Assembly (NCBI RefSeq): GCF_000350225.1
Contig: NW_005179080.1
Location: 520,155-562,236 of the forward strand
Direction of reading: 5' to 3'
Source of the DNA: Chondrus crispus
Lineage: Eukaryota; Rhodophyta; Florideophyceae; Gigartinales; Gigartinaceae
Length of the DNA stretch: 42,082 nt
The translations under genes were made by a program, and so were the position numbers. Each line of letters opens with the position of its first letter. Positions within the stretch are counted from its first letter, which is position 1. Shown piece by piece: positions 19,209 to 29,193 of this stretch. Below the pieces are notes generated by a model. That model saw nothing but the letters and a program-made list of their open reading frames with translations. It did not search any database and was not told the DNA's origin.

Positions 19209-20287
19209 TCTGTAGATAAAGAGCTGGATTGCTTGAAACTACGGCGGGGTGCGGCGCACCATTCGGATCGCGAGAGACAGTTTGGAGTGAAATTTTGTCA
19301 GAATACGGTGCAGGAGATCGCGACGCAAGCGGTCGTGTTTCAAATCGCATCATCATGGTCGTGCGCTGTGAAGCGACAGTTGGGCACGCGAGGGGATGAG
19401 AAGGAAGCCGCTCACGTAACATACCAATCTCGGGAGCCAGCCCTTAACCGTCTTGACCATGGGTGGCACTCTACAAGAGCGCCTGAAGCTCGTGAAGATT
19501 CGCTGGACCAGGCGTTGGCTCCTGGGCTCGGGTGCCGTTTCAAAACCCTTTTATTTGGGAAGGGGGTCCGTCCTATTCGAGCACTTCGACGCCCAGCAAT
19601 GCTCTTAGACAGCGTGTGCTGGATCCTAAAATTCTGCCTCCAAATCAAGCCACACAGCACACACTCCCGCCTATTGGGCCTTGCATGTGTGGTTCTAGAC
19701 ATCATGTTCTTAGATGCGCCGGGCACATTCAGTATGAGCGTCGTGCTTGGTCTAGGGCAAGAGTAACATGGCGGCTGGCCTGTAGGCACTTTTCTGTTTG
19801 AGGAGTGATGCTATGTACGCGTGGCAAATACAGAAGCGACTTGAGTATGGAAGATAAGAAGGCAACGGCCGCCATTGAGAACAGTAGATGGAGGGCTCTG
19901 ACACTCAGGATACGTGTATCGAGCTTTGGTTTATCGCCGCGATGAAGGGGAACTTCTTTGTGGCTTTCTGAAGGTCACTGAAGGCGACTATGGGGCCGCC
20001 GCACTACACTTTGCTAGTGTCAAAAGTCAGCCAAGTATATTTATGTACAAGTTGCAAATGTTGCAGAGGGACAAATTCCGTGCCGAAGAAAAATAACGTC
20101 GCATGATTACGTCATTAATCTTCAGACCAGAGCGCAAGTCACTCTCTGTGACTGAGCATGGGGTAATGAACGTCAGAAAACGCCCAGTGGCACCACCAGC
20201 ATAGGCGTTCGTTTGCTCCTGTCCCAATATAAACAATTTCACTTTCCAACTTGTTTCCAAATGACATTGCCAATCTGAATTATGCTG
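19209..20287. other. Gene-free interval between the ELMO gene and RRP42
   Basis: No independent gene is supported. The plus-strand open frame at 19113-19766 overlaps ELMO exon 1 antisense and has a scrambled composition. The segment at 19425-19460 could be an extra first exon of the ELMO gene. The interval must also hold the ELMO-gene promoter. Confidence 0.4.
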
Positions 20288-21172
20288 TCATGAGAAAAAC
20301 CCAACAGGCTCAACTTCTTCACCTGATTCCATTCTCGCAATATCATCTTGCAAAAAACTATCGGTCGTCTTGAGGATATCGCCGCCCACCCGTACAGCAT
20401 CTTTCAACATACTCTTGAGCGTATCCATATCCACACCCCCTGTACCGCCCGACACAGCGCCACAGGCGCGGCCAGCCAAGTTGACGCCCATAGTGATGGC
20501 GGCCTTCGCACAAGCCTCTTCCTCAGACGTCGAATCGGCGATATAAATGCCGCGACCGCCAACCGCCGACAAAGTCACGGCGACAGGCGCATCCTCCGAT
20601 CTGCTGAGCCTCTCAAACACCTCCTCGTTGACCTCGATCTCGTCATCATCATCGGCCTCGCCCGGGATGATGACCACTCTCGGCAGCGTAACAACCCTAA
20701 GCGCGGCACGCACAGCCAGTGACAATGCCCCGTACAAATTGCCTCCCGAATCCAGGACCAAGGCGTCGACATGCAGAACCCAGCACTTCCTGCCCGGAAT
20801 GAGCGCGAGCCCTCTGCGGAGCTCGCGCGTCGCGGACGAGGCGTACAGGCGCGTGAGCAGCTGGCTGAGCTCCGCGTTCAGATCGGCGCCGCCGCGGCCG
20901 ACAAAGTCCGGCGAGGCTAGGCTGCTGCATTCGACCGCAAACGACATGAGGCCCTCATCTGGGGCATTGACGTGCGGCTCGACGACCTCCGCCTTGACGC
21001 CGACGAGGATGTCTGTGACGCCGCCGATGCGGACTCGCGCGGACCCGGAGGCTGTCGGTAGCAGGCTGGTTTCCAGCGTCACCGGTCGCAAATCAAGCAG
21101 CCCCCGACCATCGGCTCGGATTCCCTGCGCGGCACCGGCCTCGATGTACGTCTTCTCGGCCCCTGACAGCAT
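20288..21172 (-). CDS. RRP42: Exosome complex subunit RRP42 (EXOSC7)
   Basis: This 294-residue RNase PH-fold subunit belongs to the nine-subunit ring of the RNA exosome, which degrades and processes RNA in nucleus and cytoplasm. Diagnostic segments are IRADGRGLLDLRPV, GSARVRIGGVTDILVGVKAE, FVGRGGADLNAELSQLL and CWVLHVDALVLDSGGNLYGALSLA, which together match RRP42 better than RRP45 or RRP43. There are no introns. The start MLSGAEKTYIEAG aligns with the family N-terminus. It is divergent from the 336-residue unknown gene. Confidence 0.92.
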   Translation of the reverse strand: MLSGAEKTYIEAGAAQGIRADGRGLLDLRPVTLETSLLPTASGSARVRIGGVTDILVGVKAEVVEPHVNAPDEGLMSFAVECSSLASPDFVGRGGADLNAELSQLLTRLYASSATRELRRGLALIPGRKCWVLHVDALVLDSGGNLYGALSLAVRAALRVVTLPRVVIIPGEADDDDEIEVNEEVFERLSRSEDAPVAVTLSAVGGRGIYIADSTSEEEACAKAAITMGVNLAGRACGAVSGGTGGVDMDTLKSMLKDAVRVGGDILKTTDSFLQDDIARMESGEEVEPVGFFS

Positions 21173-21509
21173 CGTCGTCTACACACGCGCGCACTTGTTC
21201 TCACAAGTGTGGAGAGAGTCTGACGATCTTGGCTCCATGACGTGACAACGGAAGGGAGAAAGCGCTGCAGGGCTCTATCGTGAAACCAAACAGTATGACA
21301 AGAGCGAGGAAGCGTGGAGCGTGAAATTGAGATACTTTTTTGGGGGGGCGGCAACATTGGTGCTCAAGGCACGGGGAGGAAGGAAATTAGATTCGCGCCT
21401 CACATGTGCGCCGAAGCCTCTTTCCCTTCAACGCCACGGCAGTTGCGAGAATGCAACCAACATCGCTGATGACCACCTGGAGCGTCCTCGTTCGGGTTTT
21501 GCTCTCGGC
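21173..21509. promoter_or_regulatory. Divergent region RRP42 / unknown gene
   Basis: The region is 337 bp between two starts. The frame of the plus-strand gene stays open here but has no ATG. No TATA box or G-box is visible. Confidence 0.35.
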
Positions 21510-22520
21510 ATGTCGAGTCCTCCCACCCCTAAGACCACCGCAAGGACATTGGAACCTGTGAAGGGTTTACCGTTTGAGAAATTCCTGTCGACGCTCTGCT
21601 GGGCCGCCGACGCCCACCCGACACCCGGTGACACCCAGTCTCCAGACGTGCTCATGTGCACGGCGTGCCGGAAGCACGCCTCGCATTCTACCGAAGAGGT
21701 CGCGGGCTCGGCCGATCGTCTTGATGGCGTCGCTGTCTTCCGCGTCGCCCGGGAGCATCGCTTGGCCTTCTCGCCGCGAGCGGCACACCAGAAGAAGGCT
21801 TGGAGCTTTCCGGCTGCCATTTCAGTTTTTGATGGAACGTTACGTTTGGCATTGCAGATGGATGAGAATGGGCCGTTCCGCTGTCTGCTTCTGGATACGA
21901 ACAAGGTTTTAGCACAGCCGGAACTGAACAAGTCTTCAAATGTATTTCAGCTGCAATTGATGTTCCCTTTTGTTTCGGTTGTGTTCGAGCTTGAAGGGCA
22001 AAACAAGAATCCGCCGTCGGGTGCGGATGCACGGAATAGTGGAGTCGCGGAGATGCGACTCACGGCCACCAAGGACGCTATCTCAGACCTGCTGGAAGGG
22101 CATTCAAGCAGCTACAATGATGCAACAAGTAGCGTTCGGGAGAACAAACCGGCTGCGTTTAAGTCGTTGTATGACACGCAGCTTGATAAGGTAAGGGCTG
22201 AGATGGACTGGGAAGGAGTCAACACGCGAGAAAAATTTTCTCAGTTTGAGCATCGGTGTACCACGATGACGATGCCGCTGGTGTTCCCGTATCGTGCGCC
22301 ACGTGCACCAGCCGAGGGCCTAAGCGTTGACCAAAGCAATCATGTTCTCTTTGTCGACGCCTTTCTGCAACATGAAGCGACACGGCTGGAAGGTATTAAG
22401 CAGGCTCAGGCGTGGGTTGAAATGGCTACAAAGTCGAGAGAAATGGGAGAAGATAAGATGCTATCCAAGGAAGATATTGAAGCTCGTCGCAAAAGTGTCG
22501 AGACTTTGCTACCGCACTGA
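21510..22520 (+). CDS. Unrecognised 336-residue protein
   Basis: The ATG at 21510 (MSSPPTPKTTARTLEPVKG) opens a 336-residue frame; the open frame upstream has only a GTG. Features visible: a CxxC pair (MCTACRKHASH), a beta-rich middle (AWSFPAAISVFDGTLRLALQMDENG and FQLQLMFPFVSVVFELEGQN), and a helical C-terminal third ending AWVEMATKSREM and EARRKSVETLLPH. The strand pattern might be a PH-like or lipocalin-like barrel; I cannot name a family. Composition and codon use are gene-like throughout. It converges on H2A.Z. Confidence 0.7.
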   Translation: MSSPPTPKTTARTLEPVKGLPFEKFLSTLCWAADAHPTPGDTQSPDVLMCTACRKHASHSTEEVAGSADRLDGVAVFRVAREHRLAFSPRAAHQKKAWSFPAAISVFDGTLRLALQMDENGPFRCLLLDTNKVLAQPELNKSSNVFQLQLMFPFVSVVFELEGQNKNPPSGADARNSGVAEMRLTATKDAISDLLEGHSSSYNDATSSVRENKPAAFKSLYDTQLDKVRAEMDWEGVNTREKFSQFEHRCTTMTMPLVFPYRAPRAPAEGLSVDQSNHVLFVDAFLQHEATRLEGIKQAQAWVEMATKSREMGEDKMLSKEDIEARRKSVETLLPH

Positions 22521-22992
22521 AAGGGTGACGACAAAAAAAACAGAACTGGTCAACGAGAGGATGATGGAGGTTGATCGGGCTTTACTATCTGTCTCTTGTG
22601 CGTTTGACCGGAAGCAAGGCTTGGTTTCACGGGCAACATGACGTCGGGCAACGATAGTGGGTCGGAAAGTCATGACCGTGGCCAAGGCGGGATGTTGCCG
22701 CATGGTACTCTGGCACAAGTAGAATGTAGCCCTCGTGATGTGATGGACATGGGCGTGCAAGGCAGATAGCGTGCAAGGCAGATAGCGGGAGGCAGAGGAC
22801 ATGTAACCGAACACTTATCAGGCTGTGAGGTTGAGAACTCAAAGGAAGACGCAGGATCTGAGCGGACAATGTGATCGGAGGGTGCTTTGAGCGATCAAGA
22901 AATGTGAAATATGGCAGGGAATGGATGGTGTCCCTGTTGACAGTGGGAAAGTAGACATGAGAGAAGGAGAGGAGCGAGGTCGGAGGAGCATC
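22521..22992. other. Intergenic interval between two convergent genes
   Basis: No gene seen. It holds two perfect tandem copies of GTGCAAGGCAGATAGC (22755-22786). Confidence 0.5.
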
Positions 22993-23442
22993 TTATTCCA
23001 GCTGGGAGCTTTTGGCGCCGGGCTTTTTGTAGGTCAAGCTCTTGTGAATGTAGGGGATAACACCACCGCCTGCGATGGTGGCTTGCACGAGGCAATCGAG
23101 CTCCTCATCTCCGCGGATGGCGAGCTGTAGATGCCTCGGGGTGACGCGCTTCACTTTAAGGTCTTTGCAGGCGTTGCCCGCCAGCTCGAGGACTTCTGCG
23201 GTGAGGTATTCTAGGATGGCGGCCGAGTAGACTGCGGCCGTGGCGCCCACGCGCTCTTGGCGGCTGACGCGGTTCTTGAGATGGCGGTGAATACGGCCAA
23301 CGGGAAACTGCAGACCCGCGCGCGAGGAGCGGGAAATAATTTTCTTGGGATCGGAAGATTTCGGCTTATCTGAGGTGGAAGGGGTGTCCTTGTCCTTGTT
23401 GGCGGCCTCCTTCTTCGACTCTGCGGATTTTTTGGGCGCCAT
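22993..23442 (-). CDS. H2AZ: Histone variant H2A.Z
   Basis: This 149-residue histone has H2A.Z-type sequence: [66 protein letters not shown] and the extended acidic patch ending [16 protein letters not shown]2A.Z replaces H2A at promoter nucleosomes. The N-terminal tail is long (about 42 residues, Lys/Ser/Asp-rich) compared with most H2A.Z. The C-terminus ends [11 protein letters not shown]. The ATG at 23442 ([11 protein letters not shown]) is preferred; the upstream open frame is Pro-rich leader. No introns. Confidence 0.94.
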   Translation of the reverse strand: MAPKKSAESKKEAANKDKDTPSTSDKPKSSDPKKIISRSSRAGLQFPVGRIHRHLKNRVSRQERVGATAAVYSAAILEYLTAEVLELAGNACKDLKVKRVTPRHLQLAIRGDEELDCLVQATIAGGGVIPYIHKSLTYKKPGAKSSQLE

Positions 23443-24511
23443 GGTTTGAGGGAAGCGTAGTGGGGAGGTTGTGTGCGTAGGGGGGGGAAGGGAAAGGATT
23501 GAGTGTAGAAGGCAGAGCGGCGAAATGTGGCGGAAGGGGCGGGGGAGATGGGTCGCGGTAAGCGGAAGGGGAGGGGGGCGGAGTGGGGGTGACGGAGAAG
23601 GGCGTTGAGGTGATAGGACGAAGGGATTTGGGCGCGGGTGCAAGAGGGCGGGCAACGGTGTGAGATTCAAAACTGTAGGTCAGGGGCCCGGTCAGGCCAG
23701 GTATGCGACAGTCCGAGGTGCCTTTGATCCGCTGCCGTGTCCGGCCCACTCCTTGTCCCGCCTGACACGTGTCGAGCCGCCCCGATATTTTGCGCGTTAC
23801 CATTGGGCCACATCTGCCCCTGCCGTATCCCGTTCGGGTCGCAAAAAGTACTCTAGATATACAAATTAAATTAAAAAATTAAAAATCCATCTTGCACACT
23901 ATTTCCTTAACGCACTGGTTTTCGGCAATACATAACATCTTGCAAAACACCGGGAGAGCAGCTTTGAGTACGCAGAAAGATTAAGAACGTATCGCAGATG
24001 GAGTACATAGTTGCTGTTTAAGCTGGCGTTTTTGGTTTTGAAGTTATTACATGCGGTTTTAAGGTGGTTTTAAAAGGCTTCTTTTCCAGACATATCTAAA
24101 AACGACCAGGGAACAACGTGCAATCCTCACAAAGTTCTTTCTGTCCCTTAGTCACAAGTCAAGTACAGTGGTGGGGTTGGGGTACCTTTTTCTTTCTTGT
24201 TGAGGAAGCGCAAGTCAAGAATAAAATGGCCCGAATAGTGTCCGCATATGAAGGCAACGGTCCAATAGACAGTCTAGAGAGAACGTAACACAACTTGATT
24301 GTACTATTAGCTTTCCACACGTGTTCCCGTGTAATACGTTTTCACGTTTCGTTTTTTGCCACGTGGCCACGATATTGTCGCCCTGTTATATCTTTCACTC
24401 TCTGTAGTCCTCGCCACGCATCCCCCCCCGCCCGCGTTCGTTCACCCGCATTGATCCGACCCGTTCTCCTTCACCCATTCCCCCACCCCCGCCACCTCCA
24501 CCTCCGCCGCA
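23443..24511. promoter_or_regulatory. Divergent region H2A.Z / CstF64
   Basis: The region is 1.07 kb without a gene. CACGTG boxes occur at 23766-23771 (in the context ACACGTGTCGA, identical to the array near SQD1), 24318-24323 and 24360-24365. An AT-rich tract lies at about 23854-23890. A pyrimidine-rich leader precedes the CstF64 ATG. Confidence 0.45.
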
Positions 24512-25674
24512 ATGGGTCGCCCCCCCGGCACCACCGTCTTCGTCGGCAACATCTCCTATGACACCACCGAAGACCAGCTCAAGGAGGTCTTCTCCGAAGT
24601 CGGCAACGTCGTCTCCTTCCGCCTCATGTACGACCACGACACCGGCCGCGCCAAGGGCTTCGGCTTCTGCGAGTACGAAGACAAAGAGACCGCCATGTCT
24701 GCCCGCCGCAACCTAAACGGCACGCAGCTCAACGGCCGCCCGCTGCGCGTCGACCTAACCGACTCGGACAAGCAAGCCGCCGCCGCAAACGGCCTCTCCC
24801 TCGCCCCGGACCCCCACGCCAAATCCCCCGCCCCGCCGTCCAAGGCCCCCGCGAACCCAGCCATCCCGGCCCCGCTCGCCTCCGCCAACCCGTCCATGGC
24901 CGCCATGACCCCCGCCGAGATCCACGCCGCCATGCTCCACCTCAAGAAGGCCGTCCTGCAGAACCGCGCCGACCTGCGCGACCTGCTGCTCGCCAACCCG
25001 CGCCTGGCCCACGCCATCCTGCACGGTCAGATCATGCTGGGCATGGTCCCTCCCCCGATGCTGCCGCCGCAGCCGCCGCAGCCGCCGCGTCCGCACGCCC
25101 CGAACGTCGCGCTGCCGCCGCCCGCGCGTGCCCCGCCGCCCGCGCGCGCCACGTCGATTGCATGGGAGCNNNNNNNNNNNNNNNNNNNNNNNNNNNNNNN
25201 NNNNNNNNNNNNNNNNNNNNNNNNNNNNNNNNNNNNNNNNNNNNNNNNNNNCGGATGCCACCGCGCCCGGGCATGGGCCCCGGTGCAGGGGGGCCGCCTG
25301 GCGGACCTGGGCAGCCGCCCATGATGCCGCCTGGCATGGCGAGGCAGCGCCCCCCGATGCACATGCCCACGCCTGGCCCGGCGCCGCCGCAGCAGCGCAT
25401 GGGCATGCAGCAGCAGCCATTGCCGCAGCAGCAGCCATTGCCGCAGCAGCAGCTGCCGCAGCAGGGGGCGATGGACGATCAGGAGGCCATTCTTAGGAGG
25501 GTTATGGCTATGACGCAGCAGGAGATTGATGCGTTGCAACCAGAGCACCGGACGTATGTCCTACAGCTTAAGGAGATTGTTACGATGCAGGGGCGTGGTA
25601 TTCAGTCGGGAATGGGGCAGGGTATGCAACCAGGCCAACAGCAACCCCCGGCGGGACCGGGGCAGTATCGATGA
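24512..25674 (+). CDS. CSTF2: Cleavage stimulation factor 64-kDa subunit (interrupted by assembly gap)
   Basis: This protein binds the G/U-rich element downstream of poly(A) sites. An N-terminal RRM (residues ~8-85) has RNP2 VFVGNI and RNP1 KGFGFCEY. A CstF77-binding hinge follows ([17 protein letters not shown] to [17 protein letters not shown]). A Pro-rich linker then runs into 82 Ns at 25170-25251. After the gap, a Met/Pro/Gln-rich segment leads to the C-terminal three-helix domain ([20 protein letters not shown], then [16 protein letters not shown]) and stop. The frames before and after the gap differ by one, so the gap length is not exact; a true length congruent to 2 modulo 3 would restore the frame. 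I therefore treat both halves as one intact gene. Confidence 0.9.
25170..25251. other. Assembly gap (82 N)
   Basis: A run of 82 undetermined bases lies inside the GC-rich, Pro-coding linker of CstF64. The flanks are repetitive CCGCCG-type sequence, a likely cause of the assembly failure. Confidence 0.99.
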
Positions 25675-25970
25675 GTGATAGGAAGGATGTGGGCGGTGGG
25701 TGCGGTGCACACGCCGTCGTAGTTGTGTTTGTGTACATATGGTGCCATGATGATCGCCCGTCTTTGGAGGAGAACGTGTTGCGGATTGGGCAAGTGAAGG
25801 GCATTTGAAGCAGGAGACGCGGTATGCTTTTCGGGTTTTTATGGGGCTGGACTTGCTATCGTTATGTGAGCAATGAGACTTTTCTAACTGCGAAAGAGTG
25901 CTTGCCGAGATGGCGACGGCGTCTCTTTGACCGCCCGCCTTTAATAAAAGCTAGGCACCCTGATACTTTT

Positions 25971-28013
25971 TTATTCAAACGTCAACCGAAGCACATGATC
26001 CGTCTTGCGATTTGTATGTTTCAGAAGACCCAGGAATTCTAGTTCTGCACAAACACGGGAGAAGCGCACCTGTGTTTCCGCGGGGGAGACATTTTTTAAA
26101 CCAGTGATGTTTCCGTCGGCGTCCCGCTCGACGGCCCCAACCGTTCGCATCGTCGAAAATGAGTGGTACCAGTCGTAAAGATTCTTCATTCGGCCGCCCT
26201 CTGCAAGAAGCCTGTATCCCAGGACGGTATCTGGAATTGAATTCTCTGGGATCGAGCCAAGACAATTCGACGGCCGACGCATTGCGTTGAAGAATGAAGT
26301 ACGAGGCTCAGAAGTGCTGCCAAGCCCTCCCGATAGTTCTTGCAGTGCCGCGACGTCGGAAAACAGTAAAACTTCATGCATGGGATGCGACGCCAGCTTG
26401 TCGACTAGATCCAGTAAATCGCTGAAGATTCCGACTAGTGCTTCTCGCGGCACTTTCATCACGCTTGATTCTTTGTGCTCCACTCTGGCGCTTCTCAACA
26501 GTTCATCACGTCTTTGCTTTGCCGCAGCTCCACCCTTTGCAATAGTTCTTCTTGTGGACACTGACTTGGCGATCGAACCAGAATGCCCGCGGGGTCCTTC
26601 TTCCTCAACTCGCCTAAGCGCCATCTCCATTTCCTCCGATAAGTCCTTCAACCGCTCTACGGTACTTGTGAGTTGTTCGTCATTCTCCACTTCACATGCC
26701 TCCATCGTTTCCTTCATGGCCTCGATTGCCTTCAGCATTTGCTGTCGGCTACTCTTTCTAATGCGATTCACAATCGATCTGGCGACACCCCTCACGTCCA
26801 GATCAGCACCGGCCTGTTCTTTGACCAGGAACGAGCGAAAAATGTGTAAACGAAGATCAGAATGGTTAGGTCTCGCCTTTGTCCATCCTCTCTCTGGTGC
26901 CTGCAAGACTCTAATTAGCTTGTAAACCACTTGCTCGACAATGTAGCATCTCCTTCGCCATGCCCATAATTCAGAGCACCACTCTGTCGCCTGCCCCTTA
27001 AGCTTTTTGTCATCCAAAGGTCCTTCGGTCAATTTGCTACGAACAGAAGGAACATCCTCTCTTAGTTGTTTCAGGGCAAAACCACTCAACTCGATTCCTC
27101 GTCCTCGTTGCTTGGACAGCGTCCACTTTGAAAACGCAGCGGCTAGCGGTTGGCGGTAACAGTGGAGAGAATACATTTGATACAAGGAGCGCATTACAAC
27201 GGAAATGGTTGATTCCCTTGCATAAAATTCAGTCTCAATGAGGTCATAAACAGGTTGACAAAACAAGATGGGGTGCTCTCGACGTGCCAGTACTTTCTCC
27301 ACGATGGTCCGAAAGCAATGTGTTGAATTCGGCAGGTCAACGTTCGTTGGCGCGATCACAGCAGCTTCCTCAATTCCTAACGCAGAATGGAGAGAATTCG
27401 CAGATGTGCCATGGCCGAACAGAATAGCTACACGAGGACCTGACCCAGACGCCTTGTCCGCCCCCTCCAGCTCCATTGCTGCGTCGCGCCTTTTACCGCA
27501 AAGGTAGACCAAATCTCTGAGCGTATCCTCGGGAAAGGCATCGGCATCCTCAACAGCAACAATCACAGCCTCATGCTCGGGAACGGCCTCCAAATGATCT
27601 GTGACGGCAGTCATAGTGGAGTGATGGGCCGACTCAAATGGCAGTATGGTGGCGTCTGCAGCGCTTTCGACATGTTTGAGCACTGATCTGAAGACCTCTG
27701 CTCGGTCTCCGGCGGCTGCGGCGGCGCCCATGTTGATGCAAACGGCAGGCACTTGGCCCGCATCGGGGGGGCTTGTGAGGACGTTTGAAATGTCTTCAAA
27801 CTTGGGTGACCGTAGCTCGAGCAGGGCCGTGTTGACGTCGGACTCGAAGGACTTCCAGGCGCTCTGCAGGGCTTTCAAGGACGGGTTGGTGCTTGGGTGA
27901 GAGTCATGACATTGCTGGCGAGGGCGCTTGGGAATTATTGTCGTGTGGTTGGAGACGTGTGAGCTAGGGCGCGATTCGAGTGGACGCTTGCCTAGTGAAT
28001 GAGATGAGGACAT
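25971..28013 (-). CDS. ORC3: Origin recognition complex subunit 3
   Basis: This 680-residue protein is a subunit of the ORC complex that loads the MCM helicase at replication origins. The N-terminal AAA-like domain lacks a canonical Walker A, as is normal for ORC3, and contains AVIVAVEDADAFPEDTLRDL and RVAILFGHGTSANSLHSAL. The mid region has LYQMYSLHCYRQPLAAAF, the ORC3 hallmark helix. A long insert and coiled region follow, then the C-terminal winged helix: DTVLGYRLLAEGGRMKNLYDW and VRFSRVCAELEFLGLLKHT, ending KTDHVLRLTFE. There are no introns over 2 kb. It is divergent from FabZ. Confidence 0.9.
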   Translation of the reverse strand: MSSSHSLGKRPLESRPSSHVSNHTTIIPKRPRQQCHDSHPSTNPSLKALQSAWKSFESDVNTALLELRSPKFEDISNVLTSPPDAGQVPAVCINMGAAAAAGDRAEVFRSVLKHVESAADATILPFESAHHSTMTAVTDHLEAVPEHEAVIVAVEDADAFPEDTLRDLVYLCGKRRDAAMELEGADKASGSGPRVAILFGHGTSANSLHSALGIEEAAVIAPTNVDLPNSTHCFRTIVEKVLARREHPILFCQPVYDLIETEFYARESTISVVMRSLYQMYSLHCYRQPLAAAFSKWTLSKQRGRGIELSGFALKQLREDVPSVRSKLTEGPLDDKKLKGQATEWCSELWAWRRRCYIVEQVVYKLIRVLQAPERGWTKARPNHSDLRLHIFRSFLVKEQAGADLDVRGVARSIVNRIRKSSRQQMLKAIEAMKETMEACEVENDEQLTSTVERLKDLSEEMEMALRRVEEEGPRGHSGSIAKSVSTRRTIAKGGAAAKQRRDELLRSARVEHKESSVMKVPREALVGIFSDLLDLVDKLASHPMHEVLLFSDVAALQELSGGLGSTSEPRTSFFNAMRRPSNCLGSIPENSIPDTVLGYRLLAEGGRMKNLYDWYHSFSTMRTVGAVERDADGNITGLKNVSPAETQVRFSRVCAELEFLGLLKHTNRKTDHVLRLTFE

Positions 28014-28440
28014 CGTTGGCGGGTGGGGCTGATCAATGTGGGCGAGAGAGGTGGAAAGTGCTCAACCTCGGCCTTTGACCGTCAGCTTTTAAGATCAGAA
28101 GGGTTGGCCTCGGTGTGGTGCGGACTGAAGACATTCCTGGACAAAAGTATTGGCGGGAAGCAACGCCTTCTGCTCCTACTCTGACGGCAGAATCATTGGT
28201 TGAAAACCCTACCAAACCAATAAGCGCCAAGTGTCTGCAATCACCATTTCAATCTTGTGAGAGGGCATCGCCTCTCAGATTTCGAGATAGGGATCAGAAG
28301 GTCACCATCGGCAGAGATCAGATAGCCTTCGACCCGCACTGTATTGGCGTGTTTTCAACCCCGCCGAAAGAGCAATTGCAGGTACAAGAAAATCTTTACA
28401 AACTCAACAACAACTCAAGCGAACCGTTCTATCTTCTATC
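28014..28440. promoter_or_regulatory. Divergent region ORC3 / FabZ
   Basis: The region is 427 bp between two start codons. No G-box is seen. It is AT-richer than the flanking genes, with an AACTCAACAACAACTCAA leader upstream of FabZ. Confidence 0.35.
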
Positions 28441-29182
28441 ATGGGGCTTGGGTTCATTTCACAAGCGCCGCTAGTCATCGGAAGCCGCAAGCAAAATCTC
28501 TCCACATGTCCGCGGCCACGCGTATATACTGCGCGCCCACGGTGGACTGCGGCCGTCGAAGCACAACCCGAGACTGAAACTAAGAGCGCAAGCGAGATGT
28601 CGGAATCCGCCACCAAGTGGCCCGAGGTGCTGTCCGTGGAGCAGGTGATGAAGATCCTCCCCCATCGCTATCCCTTCCTGCTGATTGATCGAGTCGTCGC
28701 GTACGAGCCCGGGAAGCGCGCCGTCGCGATCAAGAACGTCTCTATCAATGAGCCGCATTTCACTGGCCATTTTCCGGATAGACCGATCATGCCAGGCGTG
28801 TTGCAAGTTGAGGCGCTTGCGCAGACGGGCGGCATTGTCATGTTACAACACGAGGAGAATCCCATCAAGGATGGTAAGGGCGATTTCTTCTTTGGTGGCG
28901 TGGATAGAGTCAAGTGGAGGAAGCCTGTTGTGCCAGGCGATACCCTGGTCATGGAGATGACGCTTGATTCATTCAAGCCGCGGTTTGGGATTGCGAAAAT
29001 GACTGGAAAGTAAGTTTTGCTTTGCTGCACTCCTCGCTTTCCTTCGGCGTCGGATTCATGATTGCCGGACTAACATCTTCTTCTCTGCATTTCATCTTCT
29101 CACTGCCTTCGTTAGAGCATATGTAGATGGAAAGTTAGTCGTTGAAGGTTCATTCACGCTAGTGATGGTGGTGAACAAGTGA
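28441..29182 (+). CDS. FABZ: Plastid 3-hydroxyacyl-ACP dehydratase FabZ (2 exons)
   Basis: The coding sequence is join(28441-29009, 29116-29182), giving 211 residues. FabZ removes water from 3-hydroxyacyl-ACP in plastid type II fatty acid synthesis. The hot-dog fold is clear: [14 protein letters not shown] at 72-85, catalytic H110 in [12 protein letters not shown] and catalytic E124 in QVEALAQ, with the expected 14-residue spacing. Exon 2 supplies the last strands ([13 protein letters not shown]). The 106-nt intron starts GTAAGT, ends TTAG and has CTAAC 42 nt before the acceptor. Residues 1-50 are a transit peptide beginning [10 protein letters not shown], with Phe at position 5 as in red algal plastid precursors. 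The stop is 11 bp from the Gemin2 stop on the other strand. Confidence 0.94.
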
Positions 29183-29193
29183 TGAGATGAACG

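Noticed and set aside
19425..19460. Possible extra first exon of the ELMO gene (MVKTVKGWLPRL)
   Set aside because: Joining it in frame needs a weak acceptor inside the present exon 1, and the model starting at 19208 already has the family length. Kept only as an alternative.
19113..19766. Plus-strand open frame of 217 codons opposite the ELMO-gene 5' end
   Set aside because: It overlaps ELMO exon 1 antisense, has mixed composition and no family features.
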